Shown here: positions 8,427-15,751 of the stretch, one piece after another
Layout: the number at the start of each line of letters is the position of its first letter
Position numbering within the stretch: position 1 is the stretch's first letter
NCBI GenBank assembly: GCA_964415465.1
Contig: CAYQAL010000009.1
Location: 1-32,133, forward strand
Length of the DNA stretch: 32,133 nt
Direction: 5' to 3'
DNA from: JAGOTP01 sp964415465
GTDB lineage: Bacteria > Patescibacteriota > Patescibacteriia > 2-12-FULL-60-25
Position numbers and translations under genes: made by a program
The notes under the pieces: model-generated
The model's database searches: none
What the model was told of the DNA's origin: nothing
What the model saw: only the letters and a program-made list of their open reading frames with translations

Positions 8427-9275
8427 ATGCACCCCTCTGTTTTTGAAGGCTCATCCAACACCTTCGCTCTCATCACGAAAGCGATTGAATATCTTGAAAC
8501 GCACCGCTCTACCCAACCAAGCTTAGAAGAAATCTCCACCCATCTCGAAACCAGTCCTTCACATCTTCAGCGCCTCTTTACCGAGTGGGCCGGAGTAAGC
8601 CCAAAAAAGTTCCTCCAATTTCTGACACTCGAACATGCAAAAGACTTGCTTACGAAAGGACAAATATCCCTCCTTGATGCAGCCTTGAAAAGCGGACTAT
8701 CTGGATCTGGACGTCTCCATGACCTGTTCGTCACAATCGAAGGTATGACGCCCGGTGAGTACAAGCAGGGCGGCGCTGGGTTAACAATCAACTACAGCTT
8801 TCAAGAGAGTCTTTTCGGAACCGTTCTGCTCGCTTCTACCACGAAAGGACTTTGCTATCTGGCTTTTGCCGACGATCGTTCTTCGACGCTCCAAGAGCTA
8901 CGTGATCTGTTTCCGAATGCCAAACTACAAGAAACATTCGATATTATCCAAAAAGAAGCACTCACTTTTTTCCGCCGAGATTGGAGCGATCTTCCAAAAC
9001 TTAAGTTACATCTCAAAGGAACTCCTTTTCAACTCAAGGTTTGGACCGCGTTATTACGTATTCCATCTGGTCAGTTGTGTACCTATGGAACGATCGCGAG
9101 CAAGATCAATCACCCAAACGCGTATCGTGCTGTTGGTACAGCTGTCGGACAAAATCCGATTTCGTTTCTTATCCCCTGCCATCGCGTCATTCAAGCGAGC
9201 GGCATTCTCGGAAACTATCACTGGGGCAAAGATCGAAAGGCGGCGATGATCGGTTGGGAATCGGCACGCTCTTAG
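8427..9275 (+). CDS. ada: Ada-like protein: AraC-type DNA-binding domain fused to O6-alkylguanine transferase
   Basis: 282 residues from the ATG at 8427. Residues about 12-105 are an AraC-type helix-turn-helix pair (LEEISTHLETSPSHLQRLF, then SPKKFLQFLTLEHAKDLL). Residues about 118-280 are the alkyltransferase. The acceptor Cys251 lies in IPCHRV, and the arginine-finger segment RAVGTAVGQNP precedes it. It removes alkyl groups from O6 of guanine (and O4 of thymine) by irreversible self-alkylation. The N-terminal zinc domain of E. coli Ada, which carries the regulatory Cys38, is absent. How or whether the AraC part switches on damage genes is therefore unclear, and the domain may mainly help DNA binding. 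It is probably co-transcribed with the epimerase-like gene 15 bases downstream. Confidence 0.9.
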   Translation: MHPSVFEGSSNTFALITKAIEYLETHRSTQPSLEEISTHLETSPSHLQRLFTEWAGVSPKKFLQFLTLEHAKDLLTKGQISLLDAALKSGLSGSGRLHDLFVTIEGMTPGEYKQGGAGLTINYSFQESLFGTVLLASTTKGLCYLAFADDRSSTLQELRDLFPNAKLQETFDIIQKEALTFFRRDWSDLPKLKLHLKGTPFQLKVWTALLRIPSGQLCTYGTIASKINHPNAYRAVGTAVGQNPISFLIPCHRVIQASGILGNYHWGKDRKAAMIGWESARS

Positions 9276-9290
9276 AGAACATCTGCTTTT

Positions 9291-10079
9291 ATGGAACGAA
9301 AGATACTGATAGGAACCACTGGGAACCAAGTTACCTACTGTCCGGAACGAGGTGGAATCATCACTTCACTCATTCTGAACGGAAAAGAACTTCTTTTCCT
9401 AAACGAAGAGACGTTTGAAGATGTAACAAAGAATGTTCGCGGTGGCATTCCTCTTCTCTTTCCGAATGCTGGCTTTCTTGAGAGCCCACTCTTTCCAGAC
9501 CTCACTCAACATGGTTTTGCTCGACGATCATCACACTGGACGAGCGCTCAATCAAAGAGTGCTTTTTCTGAAACCTTAGAGTCTAATGAAGAAACGTATT
9601 CCGTTTTTCCATACAGGTTTCGCTATACCGTTGAAGGCCGATTCGATGGCGCTCATTCATTTTGTCTTACACAAACCGTCACGAATCTCGAGCCAGAAAA
9701 ACCTATGCCACTTGCGATGGGTCTTCATCCCTATTTCCGCGTCCCGTGTACAAAAAAAGCAGACATCGTGTGGAACGTTCCGCAGGGAGATCTTATCGCG
9801 CAAGAACAGAAAATCTGGTCAGAAGGCGGAACTACTTCCATTCAAAATCCGTGCGCCGATCATCCAGGAACAAAGCTTCGTATCACCCTTCCCGATCTTG
9901 GAACACTGATTCTCTCAACCTCATCAGAATACGAACGACTTTGGATTTGGTCGTTACCAGACCAAGATTTTGTCTGCATTGAACCAGTGATGCGGGATGC
10001 AGGTGGACTCGTAGATGATCCTGTTCTTATACAACCAGGCGAGACACTTTCTACCTACGTCCGATTCGGGTTGGAGTAA
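9291..10079 (+). CDS. aldose 1-epimerase family protein (glucose-6-phosphate 1-epimerase-like)
   Basis: 262 residues with the galactose-mutarotase fold. Recognisable landmarks are the N-terminal strand with RGGIITSLILNGKELLFLNE, the loop GGIPLLFPNAG (about 52-62), QHGFAR (about 73-78), the catalytic-region GLHPYF (about 144-149), and the late motif LPDQDFVCIEPVMRD (about 225-239) with the conserved acidic residue. Such enzymes interconvert alpha and beta anomers of hexoses or hexose 6-phosphates in the cytoplasm. The length matches the YeaD/Gal-mutarotase-like group rather than full-length GalM. It follows the Ada-like gene closely and ends three bases from the convergent membrane gene. The precise sugar is not determinable. 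Confidence 0.85.
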   Translation: MERKILIGTTGNQVTYCPERGGIITSLILNGKELLFLNEETFEDVTKNVRGGIPLLFPNAGFLESPLFPDLTQHGFARRSSHWTSAQSKSAFSETLESNEETYSVFPYRFRYTVEGRFDGAHSFCLTQTVTNLEPEKPMPLAMGLHPYFRVPCTKKADIVWNVPQGDLIAQEQKIWSEGGTTSIQNPCADHPGTKLRITLPDLGTLILSTSSEYERLWIWSLPDQDFVCIEPVMRDAGGLVDDPVLIQPGETLSTYVRFGLE

Positions 10080-10082
10080 GCA

Positions 10083-10655
10083 CTACTCTTTAGGTGAAAC
10101 CGAGGAGAACGAACGGACAAATCGAATAAGCTGGACAAGTAGTAGCCCAACAACCAGAAGCAAGAACACGATTCGCCAGCCGTGAGCAACCCGGAGAAAC
10201 AGCATCAGCCCATACATATGAACCGCCGCCAACCCTCCGGCTGCATACACACTTCGGTGAAGCGGCTTCCACCACGGACGCATACGATGCTTAATCGCCT
10301 TTACCGATGTAATCGTGAGAATAGCTAATAACAGAAGCGCTGCAGCTCCAGCGAAGAGTGCCCAAGCAGGGATACCTTCGCTAGCGAATAATCTGCTTTT
10401 CCATCCCAAACAGGCGTATACGGCAGCAAAGAAAAAAGAGGAGATACCGAACGCCTTTTTGGCTTTTTGAAAAGGAACTCGTCCTACTCCATTTGGAAAC
10501 AGAGCGTAGATACCACCCGGGATGAGAGAAAGAAATAAAAGCACGAACGCCGCAAACGCAAAAAAATACGCTCGTTCGGGCCCGGCGCTAAAGATCAAGA
10601 TCACTATTGCGAGCAATAGTGACGTCCCATAAACCACCGATCGAATCTGGTTCAT
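10083..10655 (-). CDS. ferric reductase-like transmembrane protein (MsrQ/YedZ-like)
   Basis: 190 residues, about six hydrophobic helices (near 10-25, 30-52, 66-84, 96-116, 136-155, 161-180). The segment WWKPLHRSVYAAGGLAAVHM carries H133 and H146 in the spacing of the haem-binding helix of the ferric reductase/MsrQ fold. In the earlier core helix the usual haem-ligand His seems to be Tyr (FFFAAVYACLGW, Y80), so haem content may be reduced. MsrQ-type proteins pass electrons from the inner membrane to a periplasmic sulfoxide reductase. No msrP is seen, but a membrane-anchored MsrB is encoded at 26495-27058. It is nine bases downstream of the DUF218 gene and probably co-transcribed with it. Confidence 0.65.
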   Translation of the reverse strand: MNQIRSVVYGTSLLLAIVILIFSAGPERAYFFAFAAFVLLFLSLIPGGIYALFPNGVGRVPFQKAKKAFGISSFFFAAVYACLGWKSRLFASEGIPAWALFAGAAALLLLAILTITSVKAIKHRMRPWWKPLHRSVYAAGGLAAVHMYGLMLFLRVAHGWRIVFLLLVVGLLLVQLIRFVRSFSSVSPKE

Positions 10656-10664
10656 GGAATCTGG

Positions 10665-11369
10665 TTATTTATTTTGAAGTTGTTGAAGCTGCAATTCCCA
10701 CCAACGACGAACAGCATCAACATGCGCGTCCGGACCGGCTTTTCTCAAGAATACAAGCTTCTCTTTGAAGAGCTCACGATGCTTTGCAAGGTTCCGTTCA
10801 TTCTTCAATGCCCAGCGATCAAGCTTTAACCCCTCTGTTGAAAGACGTTCTAATGTGGCAGGCTCAAGATAGCGATTGGCTGATTGATCAAAATCAACCG
10901 GATGGACGCGCGCGCCCGCAAAGAGCGTACGCGCGAGTGCCTTCACGCGAGCGAAACGTGTTTGCTCACAAAAGATCGTAATCTGTTTGGCCGAGAGCGT
11001 CCGTGCATTCACCAACTGCTTGATATAGACAAAGTTATCAAGCGTAGAGAGCGAGTTCGTCTCTAACAAAAGCTTCCAGGTCTTCGTTTGTCTCTTCACG
11101 GCCGGACGCTTCATAAGTACCTGAAAGGCGCGCTTCATTTCTTGCGCCTCAGTTCGACGATACGGCGCCCACATGTCGGTCTTTCCCCCAGAGAAGACGA
11201 TCGTGGCGTTCCAAGACTGGGCTTTCGCACAAGTATCAAAAATCGTATTAAAGACTGTTCGTAAGTAGATCTCGTAATTCTGGTCTTCTAGAATATCCTT
11301 GGGAATTCCATACCCAAGTACGAAAAAAAGAAGCTCAGAACTGATTGCCGGTTGCTGTTTTTTTGCCAT
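10665..11369 (-). CDS. DUF218 / YdcF-SanA-like protein
   Basis: 234 residues from the ATG at 11369 (MAKKQQPAISSELLFFVLGYG); an ORF extension to 11405 is open but adds only 12 unlikely residues. Family landmarks are the first strand FFVLGYG, the segment TIVFSGGKTD followed by RRTEAQEMKRAF, and LLLETNSLSTLDNFVYIKQL, matching the SGG...A..M and E..S..T..N patterns of DUF218. Related E. coli proteins (SanA, ElyC, YdcF) act in cell-envelope and peptidoglycan-precursor biology, mostly by unknown chemistry. No signal peptide or membrane helix is visible here, unlike SanA. It is first in a minus-strand operon with the ferric-reductase-like gene and divergent from the gene at 11411, with only 41 bases between the start codons. 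Confidence 0.75.
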   Translation of the reverse strand: MAKKQQPAISSELLFFVLGYGIPKDILEDQNYEIYLRTVFNTIFDTCAKAQSWNATIVFSGGKTDMWAPYRRTEAQEMKRAFQVLMKRPAVKRQTKTWKLLLETNSLSTLDNFVYIKQLVNARTLSAKQITIFCEQTRFARVKALARTLFAGARVHPVDFDQSANRYLEPATLERLSTEGLKLDRWALKNERNLAKHRELFKEKLVFLRKAGPDAHVDAVRRWWELQLQQLQNK

Positions 11370-11410
11370 ATCGTCATGATAGTCTAAGATCTTCTTTTCG
11401 ACCACGCTGT

Positions 11411-11971
11411 ATGCGCCCTCCTAAACAAGTTTCGATTGAATACGCTCACATTTATACGAACAACCACATCAGCGAAGAACATGCTCTTTCGCTCGCAATT
11501 TTAAAAGAACTCTCCCAAACGTACGAACGCGACCGAAGCTCACTCGTTGTCCTGATCGACGACTACTCCTTTCCGGACCCGACCTTCAATTATCATGGGT
11601 TTCAAGGGTGGCTCAAAGAACAAGGCTTCCGTCCAGACGTGATGGCCCGTGAATCACAACTCATTCCACTTTGTGATCACATCATCAACGCCTTAGAAAA
11701 GCCCGCTGTTCGAGATCAAATCTGCGACTATGTTCGTACAAAAAAATACCCTTGCTCCTTGTTCATCGCCGCCTGGTATTTACTCCGCCTTGGCTATATC
11801 CCTTCGCTCCTATTTCCATCAGAGCTCACCTCCGAACGACTCATCAACATTCTTCCGACCAGTTTTCAACCCTTCGAAGAAAAAGCGCTGGAGATCATTC
11901 GCGCAACACCATTCCGAGACGCCGCCGACAAAATCGAATATCGCTATCACGAGGGAAGATTAGTCGCGTAG
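11411..11971 (+). CDS. conserved-looking soluble protein of unknown function
   Basis: 186 residues from the ATG at 11411 (MRPPKQVSIEYAHIYTNNHI); upstream in-frame codons overlap the divergent gene and are not favoured. The protein is soluble, with mixed alpha/beta character. Notable segments are SLVVLIDDYSFPDPTFNYHG (about 45-64), RESQLIPLCDHIINAL (about 79-94) and PCSLFIAAWYLLRLGYI (about 114-130). I do not recognise a family or a catalytic signature. The DDY acidic cluster after a hydrophobic strand could be a ligand or metal site, but that is a guess. Exonuclease III starts nine bases after its stop, so the two are probably co-transcribed. Confidence 0.7.
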   Translation: MRPPKQVSIEYAHIYTNNHISEEHALSLAILKELSQTYERDRSSLVVLIDDYSFPDPTFNYHGFQGWLKEQGFRPDVMARESQLIPLCDHIINALEKPAVRDQICDYVRTKKYPCSLFIAAWYLLRLGYIPSLLFPSELTSERLINILPTSFQPFEEKALEIIRATPFRDAADKIEYRYHEGRLVA

Positions 11972-11980
11972 CACCATCAC

Positions 11981-12805
11981 ATGCAGCTCGTTTCTTGGAA
12001 CGTAAATGGGATTCGTTCGATTTTGAATAAGGGGTTTCTAGACTGGCTATCTGAGACCAGTCCAGATGTCGTTTGTCTTCAAGAAACCAAAATTAGCGAA
12101 CACGATTTGGATCAACGTGTTCCCTGTTTTTCTGGCTATAGCTCTTACTGGCACTCTGCAGAACGAAGTGGCTATAGCGGCGTCGCTATTCTCACCAAAC
12201 AAGAACCACACAATGTTACCCGTGGAATAGGTAGCCCAGAATTTGACCGCGAAGGCCGAGCGCTCACGGCTGAGTTCGACCGCTTTTTTCTGGTGAATGT
12301 CTATGCTCCAAACTCACAGATCGGCTATACACGTCTTCCGTATCGCCTGGCCTGGGAAGAAGCGTTGCGAGCTTATATCGCAACGCTTCTTCTGCAGAAA
12401 CCGGTTATTTTGTGTGGTGATCTAAATGTCGCTCATACATCTCTCGACGTCGGTATCACAGATGTAGCCGAGTTTCCCGGTTGTAGCCCCGAGGAGCGAG
12501 CAGCGTTCCAAACGCTGCTCGCTCTTGGATTCATCGACACGTTCCGTACAATTCATCCAGAAGCACGTAGTTACTCTTGGTGGGCATATGCGAACGATGC
12601 ACGAGGCTGGAACCAAGGCGTTCGTTTTGACTACATTCTTTTATCTTCTTCCTTACGCCCAGACCTTCGCGGCACCTCTACACATCGTGATATACCAGGT
12701 TCGGATCACGGCCCGGTCAGTGCCGAATTTGATTTTCCGCTAGGTGGTAAGCAACTGCAAGCGACACCTGTCTCACCAACAGGTCAGTTTGGCTTTGCCT
12801 TATAG
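11981..12805 (+). CDS. xthA: exodeoxyribonuclease III (AP endonuclease)
   Basis: 274 residues of the exonuclease-endonuclease-phosphatase fold, ExoIII subfamily. Visible active-site residues are N7 (SWNVNGIR), E35 (CLQETK), Y108 (NVYAPN), D147 and N149 (GDLNVAH), D217 (RFDYIL) and the D242-H243 pair (GSDHGPV). It cleaves 5' to abasic sites and removes 3' blocking groups during base excision repair, using Mg2+ or Mn2+, in the cytoplasm. Length is normal (E. coli 268). It is co-oriented with the unknown gene just upstream, and its 3' end overlaps the convergent ABC-F gene by 22 bases. Repair genes are dispersed here; the Ada-like gene is about 3 kb upstream. Confidence 0.95.
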   Translation: MQLVSWNVNGIRSILNKGFLDWLSETSPDVVCLQETKISEHDLDQRVPCFSGYSSYWHSAERSGYSGVAILTKQEPHNVTRGIGSPEFDREGRALTAEFDRFFLVNVYAPNSQIGYTRLPYRLAWEEALRAYIATLLLQKPVILCGDLNVAHTSLDVGITDVAEFPGCSPEERAAFQTLLALGFIDTFRTIHPEARSYSWWAYANDARGWNQGVRFDYILLSSSLRPDLRGTSTHRDIPGSDHGPVSAEFDFPLGGKQLQATPVSPTGQFGFAL

Positions 12806-14256
12806 AATTCGGTCACTTCACCATCTTTCAATTCGAGAATACGAGTGACTCCGATACTCTTCAAGAAGAATCGATCGTGCGACACGATGACACACGCGCC
12901 CTGATACTGGCTCAAGGCTTCTTCAATCACTTCACGTGACAGAATATCCAAGTGGTTGGTTGGTTCATCCAAGATAAGTAATTGATTCTCTTGATGCATC
13001 AGCTTGGCGAACGTCAAACGAACGCGCTCGCCCTGACTCAACGTTCCGACTTCTTTGTAGACCGCTTCGCCTTTGAAGAGAAAGGCGCCGAGCGCACTTC
13101 GTGGGTTGTCAGGCCTCTGACGCATACGATCTGTGCGAAGGAACTCGTCCATAACGGTATTTTCTTTGTCGAGCACGTCATGCTCCTGTGAGAAGTAGCC
13201 AATCTGCACATTGTCTCCAATACGGATTTCTCCGCTATCGGCTTCAAGCTCTCCCAAGATGAGCTTCAGAAGCGTTGTCTTGCCGGATCCGTTTTCTCCC
13301 ACCAGCAAGACCCGTTCCGACCCACGCACTTCAAACGAAACATCACGCAAGACCTGACGGTCACCGAATGTTTTTGAGACGTGATCAAGCAAGAGTACAC
13401 GCTTACTTGCATGAACCTCGCCCGACAAATCGCCTTGACGCATCACCGTCGCATCGAGCGGTCGAGCGATCGGCTTATCAAGGATTTCGCGTTCAAGACG
13501 TTTTTCGATATTCCGAATCAAACGCCCCGTCGCCGGATTCGGATGCACGGACGCCTGCTGGCGCTTCAAGACCAACCATTGCTCCAAACGCTTCTTTTCT
13601 TGCTGCTGATCTTCGTAGCGCATCGCCCAACGCTCCATTCGCTTCTCACGCTGCTCGAGATACGCTTCGTAATTTCCAATATATTCATGAACCGTATTAT
13701 TCGCCGGATCAATTTCCAGAATCTTAGTCACGACACGACTCAAGAGCTCACGATCATGAGACACAATTAACACACCCCCTGGAAAATGCAGGAGGAAGTC
13801 TTCTAGCCAATGGAGCGTTGCCTTATCAAGGTGGTTCGTCGGCTCATCAAGAAGGAGCATTGTCGGCCGATCCATGAGGACTTTCGCAAGCGCAAGCTTT
13901 GTTTTCTGGCCTCCACTCAGTGCTTGCACCGGGACTTCTAAGAGGTCTACATCCAACCCAACTTTACGCAGTGGCTTTTGCCAATCACTGTGCTCATACG
14001 CACCGAGGAAACTTGCCACCGTATCGGTTGGTTCACACACGATTTCTTGCGGGAGATAGCCAATTCGCTCATCTTGGGTATCGATTGTACCTGAATCCGC
14101 TTCTTCCATGCCCAATATCATTTTGAGCAAAGTTGATTTTCCAGAGCCATTTACGCCAACGAGCCCTACCCGTTCGCGCAAGTTAACGGTGAGGGAAAGG
14201 TTTTCGAACAAGGTTGTTCCGTAGAGAGTTTTCTTGAGATTCTTGAGGAGTAACAT
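12784..14256 (-). CDS. ABC-F family ribosome-associated ATPase
   Basis: 490 residues from the ATG at 14256 (MLLLKNLKKTLYGTTLF). Two ABC cassettes are present: Walker A GVNGSGKST at about 34-42 with LSGGQ and LLLDEPTNHLD, then GENGSGKTT with LSQGE and LILDEPTNHLD. Between them is the charged helical linker of ABC-F proteins (about 180-290). There are no membrane helices. ABC-F proteins bind the ribosomal E site; some are housekeeping factors (EttA, Uup) and others protect the ribosome from antibiotics. The short length is near that of the resistance types, but this does not settle the class. The upstream leader carries a promoter, a small ORF and a terminator/antiterminator pair, so drug- or translation-responsive expression is plausible. 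The frame is open to an ATG at 14463, but those 69 residues do not resemble ABC-F sequence. Confidence 0.92.
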   Translation of the reverse strand: MLLLKNLKKTLYGTTLFENLSLTVNLRERVGLVGVNGSGKSTLLKMILGMEEADSGTIDTQDERIGYLPQEIVCEPTDTVASFLGAYEHSDWQKPLRKVGLDVDLLEVPVQALSGGQKTKLALAKVLMDRPTMLLLDEPTNHLDKATLHWLEDFLLHFPGGVLIVSHDRELLSRVVTKILEIDPANNTVHEYIGNYEAYLEQREKRMERWAMRYEDQQQEKKRLEQWLVLKRQQASVHPNPATGRLIRNIEKRLEREILDKPIARPLDATVMRQGDLSGEVHASKRVLLLDHVSKTFGDRQVLRDVSFEVRGSERVLLVGENGSGKTTLLKLILGELEADSGEIRIGDNVQIGYFSQEHDVLDKENTVMDEFLRTDRMRQRPDNPRSALGAFLFKGEAVYKEVGTLSQGERVRLTFAKLMHQENQLLILDEPTNHLDILSREVIEEALSQYQGACVIVSHDRFFLKSIGVTRILELKDGEVTEFYKAKPN

Positions 14257-14287
14257 AAAAGTAAATGGGAAGAAAAAAACGAATACA

Positions 14288-14317
14288 AAAACGCCCAGCT
14301 GGTGTACTGGGCGTTTT
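14288..14317 (-). terminator. intrinsic terminator in the ABC-F leader (attenuator)
   Basis: Read on the minus strand, AAAACGCCCAG (14317-14307) pairs perfectly over 11 bases with CTGGGCGTTTT (14298-14288) around an eight-base loop, and T's follow. It lies 31 bases before the ABC-F start codon, downstream of a good promoter, so it would stop transcription before the gene. It cannot serve the plus-strand gene, whose start is 200 bases further on. Confidence 0.8.
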
Positions 14318-14395
14318 CGTGGATTTCGGGTTCGTTTCGCGCTTCCGATGGAATCTAGACAGCGCCATGCGTGACCGAAAAATCTCGCCCAATAC
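14304..14395 (-). promoter_or_regulatory. predicted antiterminator helix competing with the attenuator
   Basis: On the minus strand, GTATTGGGCG (14395-14386) can pair with CGCCCAGTAC (14313-14304) over ten bases including one G-U. After a four-base bulge (14385-14382), TTTTCG (14381-14376) pairs with CGAAAA (14319-14314). The resulting 16-bp helix uses the whole 5' arm of the terminator, so the two structures exclude each other. The 5' half of the helix lies within codons 22-28 of the leader ORF, where a translating ribosome would mask it. Confidence 0.65.
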
Positions 14396-14459
14396 AAAAA
14401 CAGCCGGCGTTGATTCCGCCGCGATTCTGGTAGCGAGGTTTGCGGTAGCGCAAATGCAT
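14355..14459 (-). CDS. predicted leader peptide of the ABC-F gene
   Basis: A 34-codon ORF starting with ATG at 14459-14457 and ending with TAG at 14357-14355, in a different frame from the ABC-F gene. It begins MHLRYRKPRYQNR. The start lies seven bases after the -10 box, so the mRNA should begin at or next to the ATG (leaderless). Residues 4-6 are Arg-Tyr-Arg, an R/K-X-R/K pattern known to cause macrolide-dependent arrest in ErmDL-type leader peptides. A GC hairpin (14405-14421) with five T's (14400-14396) lies over codons 13-18 and may be a pause or second terminator. Translation is not shown by the sequence alone; position relative to the promoter and antiterminator is the main evidence. 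Confidence 0.5.
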   Translation of the reverse strand: MHLRYRKPRYQNRGGINAGCFCIGRDFSVTHGAV

Positions 14460-14466
14460 ACATTTA

Positions 14467-14495
14467 AATATAGCGGAAATAGCCATTTTTGGCAA
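14467..14495 (-). promoter_or_regulatory. sigma-70-type promoter of the ABC-F transcript
   Basis: On the minus strand, TTGCCA (14495-14490) and TATATT (14472-14467) are separated by exactly 17 bases. Each differs from consensus at one position. It is the best promoter match I found in the window. Transcription should start near 14461-14459. Confidence 0.7.
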
Positions 14496-14516
14496 GGTAC
14501 GTTACTCTTTTCAGGT

Positions 14517-15734
14517 ATGTCTGCCCCTACTCCAGACGCCGGCTTCGAGAGCGCGCTCTTTGCGATCGTGCAGGATCTTGGCCTCAGTAAAGAAGAGATT
14601 GAAAAAGCCCGTCCAAACATCTCTTTTTCCCTGGATAACGTGTATCGAGAGTATCTCGATCTGCCAGAATCCATGCGACTGGAAGTGCTCAACAAGTACG
14701 CCAAACTGTTCGTCGAACATGTGCGTCGGGTAAACGGGGCAGACTCAACCGTTGGGATGGATCTGAATCCACAAGATATTTTTCCAATCCTGCGACCACG
14801 CACCTATTTCGTGCACACGCTGTTCCGTGGACAAATACTGAGTCAAGGAAAACCGATCAATTCCCCGTTCTTTACGATTCCGTTTACCGAAAACTTTTCC
14901 ATCGGCTTAGTGGCAGACGACGGTGAACGTATGAATGTCCTGACGGAGAAAGACGTCGAGTCACTCAAGATCGATCCAGAAGATCTCTACGAGCAAGCGT
15001 TGGAGAATCTGCGCCAATCTCAACCGCTTCCCATCCCACAACTCGCAGGAAATATCTACGTTTCAGATCAGAGAGGCTACGGATATGATGGATCACTTCT
15101 CCTTCTTCCAGAATGCCTCGAAGGCCTTCCCTTCACAGAACCGATCGCTGCTTTCGCGGCTAACTCTGACAGACTATTCGTGACTCCGCTTCAAGATCTT
15201 CACCCGAAGCATCCCATGCTGTTTACCGTACTAGAATCTGTTACAAAACTGCACCATCCAATCAGCGCCTCACCCTTCATCTTCTCGGATGGGACCTGGA
15301 AAGAACTCACCGACATTGAGCACTCCCCATTCCTCACGCACTGGCGACCAGTTTGGGTGAAAGAACGCGTGCAAGAAATGCACGATCAGCGCGAACTTAT
15401 TCGTGAACTCGAACCAGAACGCGAGATCGCAGAAATCTCCATTGTCGATCTGAATTTCGGGGGAAAAGAACCATTCAACGCAAGCGCCACACAAGCGCCA
15501 GCCTCACTCAATGAGTCGTTTTTCCTGACGGACATCCTGTTCCTACCCCTTAAAGACGGGGGCAAAAAATTCCTATCGCTTCGTGTCTTGATGCTGGAGC
15601 TGCCCGGCGTGATTCAAACGGATAATCGCTATCAACCACGCCTCGCGCACTTCACGCGCAACCTCACCTTGGAGGAATTACACATGCTGGAAGAAAAACA
15701 ACTCGCGTTTTTCAAAGCCTTCGATGCATTTTAG
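14517..15734 (+). CDS. DUF1444 (UPF0354)-like protein, unknown function
   Basis: 405 residues from the ATG at 14517 (MSAPTPDAGFESALFAIV). The open frame reaches back to 14265, but that region holds the regulatory leader of the divergent ABC-F gene. Residues about 80-170 resemble DUF1444/YtpQ proteins: QDIFPILRPRTYF, then FSIGLVADDGERMNVLTEKD and DPEDLYEQALENLRQ. The C-terminal half (KELTDIEHSPFLTHWRPVW onward) is an additional region I cannot assign. No signal peptide or membrane helix is visible, so it is probably cytoplasmic. The DUF2207-like membrane gene starts 17 bases after its stop, suggesting one transcript. Similarity to DUF1444 is by eye and the function of that family is unknown. 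Confidence 0.7.
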   Translation: MSAPTPDAGFESALFAIVQDLGLSKEEIEKARPNISFSLDNVYREYLDLPESMRLEVLNKYAKLFVEHVRRVNGADSTVGMDLNPQDIFPILRPRTYFVHTLFRGQILSQGKPINSPFFTIPFTENFSIGLVADDGERMNVLTEKDVESLKIDPEDLYEQALENLRQSQPLPIPQLAGNIYVSDQRGYGYDGSLLLLPECLEGLPFTEPIAAFAANSDRLFVTPLQDLHPKHPMLFTVLESVTKLHHPISASPFIFSDGTWKELTDIEHSPFLTHWRPVWVKERVQEMHDQRELIRELEPEREIAEISIVDLNFGGKEPFNASATQAPASLNESFFLTDILFLPLKDGGKKFLSLRVLMLELPGVIQTDNRYQPRLAHFTRNLTLEELHMLEEKQLAFFKAFDAF

Positions 15735-15751
15735 AAAAAACTCGCACCCCC

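Noticed and set aside
14257..14463. 69-residue N-terminal extension of the ABC-F protein starting at ATG 14463
   Set aside because: The frame is open, but the sequence is not like ABC-F proteins, the ATG would lie only three bases after the -10 box, and the region forms the terminator/antiterminator structures.
14265..14516. 84-residue extension of the DUF1444-like protein
   Set aside because: It crosses the minus-strand attenuator and promoter; the ATG at 14517 gives a natural N-terminus.
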